NCBI RefSeq assembly: GCF_029714945.1
Contig: NZ_CP121634.1
Location: 4,857,001 to 4,921,000, forward strand
Length of the DNA stretch: 64,000 bases
Direction: 5' to 3'
Source of the DNA: Bradyrhizobium sp. CIAT3101
GTDB lineage: Bacteria; Pseudomonadota; Alphaproteobacteria; Rhizobiales; Xanthobacteraceae
How positions within the stretch are numbered: position 1 is the first letter of the stretch; every line of letters begins with the position of its first letter. This document shows, piece by piece, positions 42,778-51,576 of this stretch. Position numbers and translations under genes: made by a program. The notes below the pieces were generated by a model that did not search any database, was not told the DNA's origin, and saw only the letters and a program-made list of their open reading frames with translations.

Positions 42778-42795
42778 GGGTCGCGTGTCGTCAGC

Positions 42796-43797
42796 CTAGT
42801 CGAGGTGGAACTTGGCGAGCTCGCGGTGCTCGGCCTTGATGTAGCGCACGGTGCCGGTGACGGAGCGCATCACCACCGTCTCGGTCTCGATCACGCCGTC
42901 CTTGCGGAATTTCACGCCCGACAGCAGAGAACCGGTCGTGACGCCGGTCGCGGCGAACAGGCAGTCGCCGCGCGCCATGTCCTCGATGCCGTAGATCATC
43001 TTGGGATCGTTGACGCCCATCTTGGCGGCGCGCTCGATCTTCTCGCCGGAATCGAGGATCAGGCGGCACTGCATCTGGCCGCCGATGCAACGCAGCGCCA
43101 CCGCCGCGAGCACGCCTTCCGGCGCGCCGCCGGTGCCGAGATACATGTCGACGCCGGTGTTGTCGGGATCGGCGCAGTGGATCACGCCGGCGACGTCGCC
43201 GTCGGTGATGAGGCGCACGGCAGCACCAGTCGAGCGCACGCTCTCGATGATGCTGGCATGACGCGGACGATCGAGCACGAGGACGGTGATGCCGTCAGGC
43301 TGGACGCCCTTGGCCTTGGCGAGACGGCGGACGTTCTCGGCCGGCGTCGCATCGAGTTCGACGACGCCCTTGGCGTAGCCGGGGCCGACCGCGAGCTTCT
43401 GCATGTAGACGTCGGGGGCGTGCAGCAGCGTGCCGCCGTCGGCCATCGCCATGGTGGCGATCGAGCCCGGCATGTTCTTGGCGCACAGCGTGGTGCCTTC
43501 GAGCGGGTCGACCGCGATATCGACTTCCGGACCAGCGTTCACGCCAACCTTCTCGCCGATGAAGAGCATCGGCGCCTCGTCGCGCTCGCCCTCGCCGATC
43601 ACGATGGTGCCCTGGATCGGCAGCTTGTTGAGCTCGCGGCGCATCGCATCGACGGCGGCCTGGTCGGCGGCCTTCTCCTGCCCGTGCCCGCGCAGCCGCG
43701 CCGACGACACCGCGGCCCGCTCCGTGACGCGCACGATCTCCAGCGTGAGAATGCGCTCGAGCAATGCTTGCGGCGGCACTGAAATATGGGTCGACAT
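42796..43797 (-). CDS. glpX: Class II fructose-1,6-bisphosphatase
   Basis: A 333-residue GlpX-type phosphatase of gluconeogenesis and the Calvin cycle. Motifs: IGEGERDEAPMLFIGEKVG, the metal motif DIAVDPLEGTTLCA and TGGAPEGVLAAVALRCIGGQMQ. AAGGAG precedes the ATG. It lies 80 bases after hom on the same strand. The hom-glpX pair is a frequent alphaproteobacterial arrangement, usually continued by recJ; here recJ is at 3094-4935. Confidence 0.96.
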   Translation of the reverse strand: MSTHISVPPQALLERILTLEIVRVTERAAVSSARLRGHGQEKAADQAAVDAMRRELNKLPIQGTIVIGEGERDEAPMLFIGEKVGVNAGPEVDIAVDPLEGTTLCAKNMPGSIATMAMADGGTLLHAPDVYMQKLAVGPGYAKGVVELDATPAENVRRLAKAKGVQPDGITVLVLDRPRHASIIESVRSTGAAVRLITDGDVAGVIHCADPDNTGVDMYLGTGGAPEGVLAAVALRCIGGQMQCRLILDSGEKIERAAKMGVNDPKMIYGIEDMARGDCLFAATGVTTGSLLSGVKFRKDGVIETETVVMRSVTGTVRYIKAEHRELAKFHLD

Positions 43798-43877
43798 CGG
43801 CTAACTCCTTCGAAACGTTTGGGACGGAAATCTCCGTCCGCATCAACTCGTAACACCCACAGTTCGTTCGAACCGTG

Positions 43878-45194
43878 TCAGTTCTTCTCGATTCTAATGA
43901 CCTGCGGCCGTCCGCTGATCACCTTGTCCTTCTGCACGGCCGCGAGCGCGCGGCGCACCGCGTCCTCGTGCGTGGCATAGGTGATCAGGATGACGGGCAC
44001 GGGGACCGCCTTGCCGTCGGCCGGAGCAGCGCCGCCATTGGGATGACGCTGCACGATCGACTCGATCGATATCTTCTGCTCCGCGAGCCGGGTCGCAATC
44101 GCAGCCGCGGTGCCCGGGAAATCGCGCGCCAGGAGGCGGATGTAATAGCCGCCCTCGTGCCGCTCCATCGGCGCCTTCTTGGTGTCGCGCAGCTGCGCGA
44201 TCGGCCGGCCGAACGGATTGGCGCGGATGCCGCGTGCGACGTCGGCGATATCCGCGACCACGGCGGACGCGGTCGCAGCACCGCCCGCACCGGGGCCAAC
44301 CAGCGTAATCGGCGGAATGCCCTCGCCATCGACGGTGACCGCATTGGTGACACCCATCACCTGCGCGATCGAAGAGGTTTTTGGAACCATGGTCGGATGC
44401 ACGCGCTGCTCGATGCCCTTGGCGGTGCGAACGGCAACACCGAGCAGCTTGAGCCGGTAACCGAGATCGTCAGCGGCGCGCAGATCTTCCGGCGCGATGG
44501 AGGAGATACCTTCGACATACACCGCGCTTTGAGCAACTTTCGTGCCGAAAGCGAGGCTGGCGAGAATGGCAAGCTTTTGCGCGGTATCGTGGCCGTCGAC
44601 GTCGAAGGACGGGTTCGCCTCGGCATAGCCGAGCCGCTGCGCATCCTTGAGGCACTCGGCAAACGACAGGCCCTCCTGCTCCATCCGGGTCAGGATGTAA
44701 TTGCAGGTGCCGTTGAGGATGCCATAGACGCGGTTGATGCCGGTTCCCGCAAGACCTTCACGTAACGTCTTGATGACAGGAATCGCGGCGCCGACCGCTG
44801 CCTCGAAATTCAGCGCACCGCCATGCTTTTCGGCGGCTTTTGCCAGTTTGATCCCGTGCTTGGCCAGGAGTGCCTTGTTCGCGGTGACGACGGATTTGCC
44901 GGCCGTCAGCGCGGCTTCGACCGCGGACAGCGCGGGATCGCCGGCGCCGCCCATCAGCTCGACGAAACAGTCGATGCCGGGATGCGTGGCGAGCGCCAAC
45001 GGATCCTTGGCCCATTCGACGCCGCGCAGATCGATGCTGCGCTTCTTGGCCTTCGAGCGCGCGGTGACGGCGACGACGCGGATGCCGCGACCGCTGCGGC
45101 CCGCGAGCACGCGCGCCTGCGTTTCAATCAAACGGACAACTTCGGCGCCCACGGTGCCGAGCCCCGCTATGCCCACTTTCAGGGGTGCAACCAT
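43878..45194 (-). CDS. hom: Homoserine dehydrogenase
   Basis: A 438-residue enzyme reducing aspartate semialdehyde to homoserine for Thr/Met synthesis. The NAD(P) motif GIAGLGTVGAEVVRLI is at residues 8-23, the catalytic core contains GILNGTCNYILTRME and GYAEANPSFDVDGHDTAQKLAIL, and the C-terminal ACT domain (YYIRLLARDFPGTAAAIATRL) is the expected threonine-feedback site. It follows the aminotransferase gene by 39 bases, probably co-transcribed. Confidence 0.97.
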   Translation of the reverse strand: MVAPLKVGIAGLGTVGAEVVRLIETQARVLAGRSGRGIRVVAVTARSKAKKRSIDLRGVEWAKDPLALATHPGIDCFVELMGGAGDPALSAVEAALTAGKSVVTANKALLAKHGIKLAKAAEKHGGALNFEAAVGAAIPVIKTLREGLAGTGINRVYGILNGTCNYILTRMEQEGLSFAECLKDAQRLGYAEANPSFDVDGHDTAQKLAILASLAFGTKVAQSAVYVEGISSIAPEDLRAADDLGYRLKLLGVAVRTAKGIEQRVHPTMVPKTSSIAQVMGVTNAVTVDGEGIPPITLVGPGAGGAATASAVVADIADVARGIRANPFGRPIAQLRDTKKAPMERHEGGYYIRLLARDFPGTAAAIATRLAEQKISIESIVQRHPNGGAAPADGKAVPVPVILITYATHEDAVRRALAAVQKDKVISGRPQVIRIEKN

Positions 45195-45233
45195 GATGCC
45201 TAGGAAAACCTGTCGAAGAGAACTTGAAGAGAA

Positions 45234-46454
45234 TTAGCGCCGATTGGCGAGCGGAACGACGTTGTGCAACGTTTCGATGCCGCTTTCAAGGAAGCGGCGC
45301 ACGCCGCGCGCCGCCTGCCTGATCCGTTGCTCGTTTTCCACCATGGCGATGCGGACATATCCTTCGCCATGCTCGCCGAAGCCGACGCCGGGCGAGACCG
45401 CGACGCCGGATTTCTCCACCATCAGGGTCGCGAACTGCATGCTGCCGACGCTGCGGAAGGCTTCGGGCAGCGGCACCCAGGCGAACATCGAGGCCTCCGG
45501 CGGCGGAATCTCCCAGCCGGCGCGGCCGAACGATTCCACCAGCGCATCGCGGCGCTTGCGATAGGTGTCGCGCATCTCCTTGATGCAGTCGTCAGGGCCG
45601 TTCAGCGCCGCGGTCGCAGCGACCTGCACCGGCGTGAATGCGCCATAGTCGAGGTAGGATTTGACGCGGGCGAGTGCCGCGATCACGCGGTCATTGCCGA
45701 CCGCAAAGCCCATGCGCCAGCCGGCCATCGAATAGGTCTTCGACATCGAGGTGAACTCGACGGTGACGTCGATCGCGCCGGGCACCTGGAGCACCGAGGG
45801 CGGCGGGTTGCTCTCGTCGAAATAGACCTCGGCATAAGCGAGGTCGGACAGGATCAGGATCTCATGCTTCTTCGCGAAGGCGACGAGGTCCTTGTAGAAA
45901 TCGAGGCTCGCGACATAGGCGGTCGGGTTCGAGGGATAGCAGACCACGAGCGCGAGCGGCTTCGGGATCGAATGCACGATCGCCCGCTCCACCGCCTCGA
46001 AGAATTGCGGCGTCGGCTCCGACGGCACCGAGCGGATCACGCCGCCCGCCATCAAAAAGCCGAAGGCGTGAATCGGGTAGCTCGGGTTCGGGCAGAGGAT
46101 GACGTCGCCCGGCGCGGTGATCGCCTGGGCCACATTGGCAAACCCCTCCTTCGATCCCAGCGTCGCCACGACCTGGGTGTCGGGGTTGAGCTTCACGCCG
46201 AAGCGGCGCTCGTAATAAGCGGCCTGGGCCCGGCGCAGGCCGGGGATGCCGCGGGAGGCCGAGTAGCGGTCGGTGCGCGGCTTGCCGAGCGTCTCCTTGA
46301 GCTTCTCCAGCACATGCGGCGGCGCCGGCAGATCCGGGTTGCCCATGCCGAGATCGATGATATCGGCACCGGCATTCCGCGCGGCCGCCTTGGCCCGATT
46401 GACCTGCTCGAACACGTAAGGCGGAAGGCGGCGGATGCGGTAAAAATCGTCCAT
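45234..46454 (-). CDS. Class I/II pyridoxal-phosphate aminotransferase (AlaC / LL-DAP aminotransferase-like)
   Basis: A 406-residue PLP enzyme. It begins FYRIRRLPPYVFEQVNRAKAAARNAG; the PLP-binding Lys is in SMSKTYSMAGWRMGFAVGN and the substrate Arg near the end (GEGYVRIAMVENEQRIRQA). Close relatives are annotated as alanine aminotransferase AlaC or LL-diaminopimelate aminotransferase; the sequence alone does not decide. The start at 46454 begins the conserved MDDFYRI block; upstream in-frame ATGs (46529, 46535) add an unconserved tail. It heads the hom-glpX gene group. Confidence 0.93.
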   Translation of the reverse strand: MDDFYRIRRLPPYVFEQVNRAKAAARNAGADIIDLGMGNPDLPAPPHVLEKLKETLGKPRTDRYSASRGIPGLRRAQAAYYERRFGVKLNPDTQVVATLGSKEGFANVAQAITAPGDVILCPNPSYPIHAFGFLMAGGVIRSVPSEPTPQFFEAVERAIVHSIPKPLALVVCYPSNPTAYVASLDFYKDLVAFAKKHEILILSDLAYAEVYFDESNPPPSVLQVPGAIDVTVEFTSMSKTYSMAGWRMGFAVGNDRVIAALARVKSYLDYGAFTPVQVAATAALNGPDDCIKEMRDTYRKRRDALVESFGRAGWEIPPPEASMFAWVPLPEAFRSVGSMQFATLMVEKSGVAVSPGVGFGEHGEGYVRIAMVENEQRIRQAARGVRRFLESGIETLHNVVPLANRR

Positions 46455-46536
46455 GGCTCTCTGGGCTCCGGGCAACCGGTCAGGATAGAATCGATGGGCG
46501 ATGACCACCCTTCGAGGAGATCTCGCCATGCACACA

Positions 46537-46571
46537 AAAATTGCTCAAAATCAAATACTTGGAGCAATTTT
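46537..46571. promoter_or_regulatory. AT-rich inverted repeat upstream of the aminotransferase gene
   Basis: AAAATTGCTC (46537-46546) and GAGCAATTTT (46562-46571) are exact reverse complements with a 15-base AT-rich centre, in a locally AT-rich patch about 85-115 bases upstream of the aminotransferase start. Size and symmetry suit an operator, possibly of the Lrp/AsnC type. The rest of the gap to 46702 shows no gene. Confidence 0.45.
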
Positions 46572-46702
46572 CGGCGACAAGGACTGAACTCCTTCGCCCT
46601 GACTCTCGGCTGAATTGAAGTCTTTTTAGCACGGAGTGGCGGGGGCGCCAGCGATTACCTTGCGCGCCCTGCGATGGCCGTCCCGCGCCGAATCGGCGGA
46701 GC

Positions 46703-46978
46703 TTACTTGGCGTCCTTGGCGGCGACGGCCTGGCGGTCGCGGGCGGCCGCAAGCTCGGCCTCGATCTTGGCGCGCTGCTCTGGCGGGATGATCGCCTGAT
46801 CACGATCCGGCGGCAGATCGTGCACCGGCAGATAGGCCCCGGGCTCCTTGGGATGAGCCGGCGTGTCGGCGGCCGACATGTCCGCGAGCTGACTCGAACA
46901 GCCGCCCAGCGCGAGCGCCGCCATCAGCAGCACGCAGCCGGCAAGCCGCGACTTTTGCAGGTCCCACAACGCAAACAC
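46703..46978 (-). CDS. Small lipoprotein
   Basis: A 91-residue lipoprotein. A hydrophobic signal with lipobox LALGGC places the lipidated Cys at residue 27. The mature part is short and polar, with a Pro-rich stretch (HDLPPDRDQAIIPPEQRAKIE) and an Ala-rich helical end (ELAAARDRQAVAAKDAK). The function is unknown. It faces away from phaC, 253 bases apart. Confidence 0.8.
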   Translation of the reverse strand: MFALWDLQKSRLAGCVLLMAALALGGCSSQLADMSAADTPAHPKEPGAYLPVHDLPPDRDQAIIPPEQRAKIEAELAAARDRQAVAAKDAK

Positions 46979-47106
46979 CTGGGAATTCCCCTACTCGTCC
47001 CATGCGAGGCTGTGGGAGCTTATCCCAACAACCTGCCCAAGCTCAAACCATTGCTGCCCACAAATGGTACGAGCGAGAAATCATCCAAGGCCCACACCAG
47101 GAGAGG

Positions 47107-47150
47107 TGCACTGCGATTGTGACAAAAGCAAGAAGCCTTGTCGCAGTGCA
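47107..47150. promoter_or_regulatory. Inverted repeat upstream of phaC, candidate PhaR-type operator
   Basis: TGCACTGCGA (47107-47116) and TCGCAGTGCA (47141-47150) are exact reverse complements with a 24-base spacer, centred about 104 bases before the phaC ATG. TGC/GCA-rich symmetric sites are the known targets of the PHA regulator PhaR in Paracoccus and Rhodobacter. Assignment to PhaR is inference. Confidence 0.5.
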
Positions 47151-47231
47151 GCACATCTTCCGCGCGTGTTTAACGCAAAACCAGCGAGCTTCGCGGTGAC
47201 GAATAGGGAATGAATCGTTACTGTCGCCTTC

Positions 47232-49052
47232 ATGAGTAGCGCCACGACCGACACGCCCAAATCCGGGACCAACTCCGAAACGAAGTTCGATGCGGAAGCC
47301 TTCGCGATGAATGTCGCGCGGGCCATGGAGAGCGGCGGCAAGGCGCTCGCCGCGTATCTGAAGCCGCGCGAAACCGGCGAGGTGCAGGACCGTCCGCCGG
47401 CCGAGCTCACCGAGGTCGTGAAGACCTTCACGTCGGTCGCCGAATACTGGCTGTCGGACCAGTCGCGGTCGTCCGACCTCCAGACCAAGCTCGCCAAGGA
47501 CTATCTCGATCTCTGGGGCTCGGCCGCACGGCGGATGGCCGGCCAGGAGGCCGAGCCCGCGATCGCGCCCTCGCCGCGCGACAAGCGCTTTGCCGATCCG
47601 GAATGGAAGTCGAACCAGTTCTTCGATTTCATGATGCAGCTCTATCTGCTCACGACCAAATGGGCACAAGAGCTGGTGCACGATGCCGAGGGGCTCGATC
47701 CGCAGACGCGGCGCAAGGCCGAGTTCTACATGCAGCAGGTCACCAACGCGATCTCGCCGTCGAACTTCGTGCTGACCAATCCGGAAGTGCTGCGCGAGAC
47801 GGTCGCCAGCAGCGGCGAGAACCTCGCGCGCGGCCTGACGATGCTGGCGGAGGACATCGCCGCCGGCAAGGGCATGCTGAAGATCCGCCAGTCCAATCCG
47901 GACAACCTCGTCGTCGGCGTCAACATGGCGACGACGCCGGGCAAGGTGATCTACCAGAACGAGATGATGCAGCTGATCCAGTATTCTCCGACCACGGAGA
48001 AAGTGCTGCGCACGCCGCTGCTGATCGTGCCGCCCTGGATCAACAAGTTCTACATCCTCGATCTCAAGCCGGAGAAATCCTACATCAAGTGGTGCGTCGA
48101 CCAGGGCATCACCGTGTTCGTGATCTCGTGGGTCAATCCCGACAAGAAGCTCGGCGCCAAGAGCTGGGAAGACTACATGAAGGAAGGCCCGCTCACGGCG
48201 ATGGACGTGATCGAGCGCATCACCGGCGAGATGAAGGTGCACACCGCCGGCTATTGCGTCGGCGGCACCATGCTCGCGACCACGCTGGCATGGCTCGCCG
48301 AGAAGCGGCGCCAGCGCGTGACCTCGGCGACGTTCTTTGCCGCCCAGGTCGACTTCACCCATGCCGGCGATCTCCTGGTGTTCGTCGACGAGGGCCAGAT
48401 CACGGCGCTCGAGCAGGACATGAAGGCGTCCGGCGTGCTCGAAGGCTCCAAGATGGCGATGGCCTTCAACATGCTGCGCTCCAACGACCTGATCTGGTCC
48501 TACGTGGTCAGCAACTATCTCAAGGGCCAGCAGCCGAGCGCGTTCGACCTGCTGCACTGGAATTCCGACGCCACGCGGATGACCCAGGCGAACCATTCCT
48601 ATTACTTGCGCAACTGCTATCTGGAGAACCGGCTGTCGACCGGCACGATGGTGCTCGACAACACCCTGCTCGATCTCTCCAAGGTCATGGTGCCCGTCTA
48701 CAACCTCGCCACGCGCGAGGATCACATCGCGCCGGCGGAATCGGTGCTGTACGGCTCGCAATTCTTCGGCGGTCCCGTGAAATACGTGCTGTCCGGCTCC
48801 GGCCATATCGCCGGCGTCGTCAATCCGCCGGTCTCGAACAAGTATCAGTACTGGACCAACGACAACATCAAGGACGTCAACGTCGCCCAGTGGATGAAGG
48901 GCGCGGTGGAGCACAAGGGCTCCTGGTGGCCGGATTGGCGCGAATGGCTCGGCGGGCTCGATCCGGAGGAAGTGCCAGCGCGCAGCGTCGGTACCGAGGC
49001 GCAGCCGCCGATCGAGGACGCTCCGGGCAGCTATGTCAGGGTTCGCGCATAG
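47232..49052 (+). CDS. phaC: Class I poly(3-hydroxyalkanoate) synthase PhaC
   Basis: A 606-residue polymerase that builds polyhydroxybutyrate from (R)-3-hydroxyacyl-CoA on granules. The lipase-like box HTAGYCVGGTMLA contains the nucleophile Cys342; the catalytic Asp is in ATREDHIAP and the His in SGSGHIAGV. The N-terminal ~100 residues are the class I helical domain (YLDLWGSAARRM). Length and motifs match single-subunit class I enzymes. An inverted-repeat operator candidate lies upstream. Confidence 0.97.
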   Translation: MSSATTDTPKSGTNSETKFDAEAFAMNVARAMESGGKALAAYLKPRETGEVQDRPPAELTEVVKTFTSVAEYWLSDQSRSSDLQTKLAKDYLDLWGSAARRMAGQEAEPAIAPSPRDKRFADPEWKSNQFFDFMMQLYLLTTKWAQELVHDAEGLDPQTRRKAEFYMQQVTNAISPSNFVLTNPEVLRETVASSGENLARGLTMLAEDIAAGKGMLKIRQSNPDNLVVGVNMATTPGKVIYQNEMMQLIQYSPTTEKVLRTPLLIVPPWINKFYILDLKPEKSYIKWCVDQGITVFVISWVNPDKKLGAKSWEDYMKEGPLTAMDVIERITGEMKVHTAGYCVGGTMLATTLAWLAEKRRQRVTSATFFAAQVDFTHAGDLLVFVDEGQITALEQDMKASGVLEGSKMAMAFNMLRSNDLIWSYVVSNYLKGQQPSAFDLLHWNSDATRMTQANHSYYLRNCYLENRLSTGTMVLDNTLLDLSKVMVPVYNLATREDHIAPAESVLYGSQFFGGPVKYVLSGSGHIAGVVNPPVSNKYQYWTNDNIKDVNVAQWMKGAVEHKGSWWPDWREWLGGLDPEEVPARSVGTEAQPPIEDAPGSYVRVRA

Positions 49053-49109
49053 CGCAATGCCGCGCGCTTTCGTATAAGCTCACGACATCGATTTGGAGGG
49101 GACCGGGTT

Positions 49110-49508
49110 ATGACGCGCGAATTGTTCTGGCTGACGTGCACGGTGATCCTGACCGGGATCCTCTGGATTCCCTACACCATCAACCGCTGCCAGATTCGGG
49201 GCCTCGGCGGCGCGATGGCCAATCCCTCGCGCGGCGACAAGCCGCAGTCGGAGTGGGCGAACCGCCTGATGTTCGCGCATGACAATGCAGTCGAGAACCT
49301 CGTGCTGTTCGCCCCGCTGGTGCTGATCCTGAACGCGATCGACTATTCCTCGAAATGGACGGTGCTCGCCTGCGTGGTCTATTTCTGGTCGCGCGTCGCG
49401 CATCTGATCGTCTATGCCCTCGGCGTCCCCGTGTTCCGCACGCTGGCCTTCACCGTCGGCTTCCTCGCGCAGGCCGTGCTGGCGCTGGCGATCTTCAAGA
49501 TCTTCTGA
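49110..49508 (+). CDS. MAPEG family membrane protein
   Basis: A 132-residue inner-membrane protein with four hydrophobic helices (about 5-22, 58-78, 82-102, 108-130). It contains the MAPEG-like loop NPSRGDKPQSEWANRLMFAHDNAVENLVLFAPLVL. Relatives include eukaryotic eicosanoid/glutathione enzymes; the role of the bacterial short forms is unclear. TGGAGGGG precedes the ATG. It follows phaC on the same strand by 57 bases. Confidence 0.86.
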   Translation: MTRELFWLTCTVILTGILWIPYTINRCQIRGLGGAMANPSRGDKPQSEWANRLMFAHDNAVENLVLFAPLVLILNAIDYSSKWTVLACVVYFWSRVAHLIVYALGVPVFRTLAFTVGFLAQAVLALAIFKIF

Positions 49509-49707
49509 CTGCGCACCCCGCATGCGGGGCGATGCCTGGCGAAGGCTTCAGGCCTGCCGCACCCTGACGGCTGTCCGCCATCAACCGCAGCTGTTGCCGA
49601 AAGATGACAGTGCGGCAAAAACCGACTGGCGCGACAGATTGCCCGTACAGGTTGTCACCCATCCACAGCAAAATTCACGCATCGCAATTGATTGATTCGG
49701 AACAGAC

Positions 49708-50475
49708 ATGAACCGGAAAATGATTTTCGCACTCGGCGCGGTTTCGCTCGCCGCCATCGCGACGCAAGCCAACGCTGCCGACCTCGCTGCCCGCCCCTAC
49801 ACCAAGGCGCCGCCGATGATCGCCACCGTCTATGACTGGAGCGGCTTCTACATCGGCGCCAACGGCGGCTATGGCTCCTCGCACAATTGCTGGAACGGAA
49901 CCGCCGGCTTCCCGGTCGGCATCGCCGAAGGCTGTCATGATGCGACGGGCGCCGTCGCCGGCGGCCAGATCGGCTATCGCTGGCAGAGCAGTGCCTTCGT
50001 GTTTGGCCTCGAAGCGCAGGGTGACTGGGCCGATCTCTCGGGCCGGAATACCAGCGCCGTGCTCGGCGTCGCGAACCGCACCCATATCGACGCCTTCGGG
50101 CTGTTCACCGGCCAGGTCGGCTACGCCTGGAACAATGCGCTGCTCTATGTAAAGGGCGGCGCCGCGGTCACCAGCAATCAGTACCGCGGCATCGGCACAG
50201 GCGGTCTTGCCGGGGCCGAGTTCGATGGTGCCAACGAGACCCGCTGGGGCGGCACGGTCGGCGTCGGCTTCGAGTACGGTTTTGCCCCGAACTGGTCGGT
50301 CGGCCTCGAATACGATCACCTGTTCATGGGCCGCCACGACGTCACGCTCACGGCCAACGGCGCGCTCGCGCCGGTCGGCTCGTTCTCGCGCACCGATAGC
50401 ATTCGTCAGGATGTCGACCTGATCACGGCCCGCATCAACTACAAGTTCGGCGGCCCGGTCATCGCCAAGTACTGA
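49708..50475 (+). CDS. Outer-membrane beta-barrel protein, Omp25/Omp31 type
   Basis: A 255-residue porin-like protein. The signal peptide ends near residue 22 (TQANAADL). The mature N-terminus ADLAARPYTKAPP is shared with the barrels at 56817 and 60666. Eight amphipathic strands are expected, beginning YDWSGFYIGANGGYG; the C-terminus INYKFGGPVIAKY ends on Tyr, a BAM recognition signal. It has two Cys in the first loop (HNCWNG, EGCHDAT), possibly a disulfide. Likely a structural or immunogenic outer-membrane protein. Confidence 0.92.
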   Translation: MNRKMIFALGAVSLAAIATQANAADLAARPYTKAPPMIATVYDWSGFYIGANGGYGSSHNCWNGTAGFPVGIAEGCHDATGAVAGGQIGYRWQSSAFVFGLEAQGDWADLSGRNTSAVLGVANRTHIDAFGLFTGQVGYAWNNALLYVKGGAAVTSNQYRGIGTGGLAGAEFDGANETRWGGTVGVGFEYGFAPNWSVGLEYDHLFMGRHDVTLTANGALAPVGSFSRTDSIRQDVDLITARINYKFGGPVIAKY

Positions 50476-50540
50476 GGTCTGGAGTCCCGCACGCAGCGCA
50501 TCACTCAAGAAGTCCTGCTCTGCGTGCGGCGAACAACGCC

Positions 50541-51530
50541 CTACTCCTCCGGCAGCCCCAGCATCAGCCGCATGTTCTGCACGGCTGCGCCCGAGGCGCC
50601 CTTGCCGAGATTGTCCAGCCGCGCGACCAGCACCGCCTGGTGATACTTGTCGCTGGCGAAGACGTAGAGCTCGAGCATGTTGGTCTCGTTGAGCGCTTCC
50701 GGTTCGAGCCGGCCGCCCTTGCTCGCTTCATTCTGGAGCGGCATCGCCGAGACGTATTTCGAACCCGCGTAGCGCTTGGCGAGCGCGGCCTGCAGGTCGG
50801 CGCCGCTGGGCTTGCCCGGCAGCGTGTCGAGCTGGAGCGGGACCGAGACCAGCATGCCCTGCCGATAATTGCCGACCGAGGGAATGAAGATCGGCCGCCG
50901 CGTCAGGTTCGAATAGAGCTGCAGCTCCGGCAGATGCTTGTGCTCGAAGCCAAGGCCATAGAGCTCGAAGGACGGTGCGCTGCCGTCTTCAAAGCTCGCG
51001 ATCATCGACTTGCCGCCGCCGGAATAGCCGCTCACCGCGTTGACGCTGATGGGATAGTCAGGTGGCAACAGGCCGGCATCGACGATCGGCCGCAGCAGCG
51101 CGATGCCGCCGGTCGGATAGCAGCCGGGATTGGAAACTTTCTTCGCGGCCTTGATCCTGCTGGCCTGGTCCGGGGCGAGCTCCGGAAAGCCGTAGGCCCA
51201 GTCCGGCGCAACCCGGTAGGCGGTCGAGGCGTCGAGCACCTTCGGGCCCGAGGCGCCCATGCTGTCGATCAGCGCGACCGTTTCCCTGGCGGCATCATCG
51301 GGCAGGCAGAGGATGACGAGATCCACCTCCTCCATCAGCGCCTTCTTGGCCGCGGGATCCTTGCGCTTGTCGTCGGCGATGGTCTTCACCACGACGTCGT
51401 TCTGCAGCTTGAGCCGCTCATTGATGCCGAGCCCGGTCGTGCCGGAGCCGCCGTCGACGAAGACGGTGGCAGGCTTTGTCGTTGCAGCGCTGCTCGAGGC
51501 CTGTTTGGCGTCGACTTCAGAAAGACTCAT
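50541..51530 (-). CDS. argC: N-acetyl-gamma-glutamyl-phosphate reductase, type 2 (AGPR)
   Basis: A 329-residue enzyme of arginine synthesis, reducing N-acetylglutamyl phosphate to the semialdehyde. This is the short, type 2 class: [18 protein letters not shown] at about 23-40 and the catalytic Cys137 in [16 protein letters not shown] precedes the ATG. It lies 46 bases downstream of the type 1 enzyme gene on the same strand; the two are only distantly related. Having both in tandem is unusual. Either one could be specialised for another N-acyl or acyl-phosphate substrate. Confidence 0.93.
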   Translation of the reverse strand: MSLSEVDAKQASSSAATTKPATVFVDGGSGTTGLGINERLKLQNDVVVKTIADDKRKDPAAKKALMEEVDLVILCLPDDAARETVALIDSMGASGPKVLDASTAYRVAPDWAYGFPELAPDQASRIKAAKKVSNPGCYPTGGIALLRPIVDAGLLPPDYPISVNAVSGYSGGGKSMIASFEDGSAPSFELYGLGFEHKHLPELQLYSNLTRRPIFIPSVGNYRQGMLVSVPLQLDTLPGKPSGADLQAALAKRYAGSKYVSAMPLQNEASKGGRLEPEALNETNMLELYVFASDKYHQAVLVARLDNLGKGASGAAVQNMRLMLGLPEE

Positions 51531-51576
51531 GGCACGCTCCTTTCGAGCTTGTTCGTATCACCGTCGGCGCCTCGCC

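Noticed and set aside
45234..46454. Naming the aminotransferase as LL-diaminopimelate aminotransferase
   Set aside because: AlaC and LL-DAP aminotransferases are too similar to separate by eye, so no gene symbol was given.
47043..48914. 623-codon open frame antisense to phaC
   Set aside because: Shadow of phaC; its composition is typical of antisense GC-rich frames and it has no motif.
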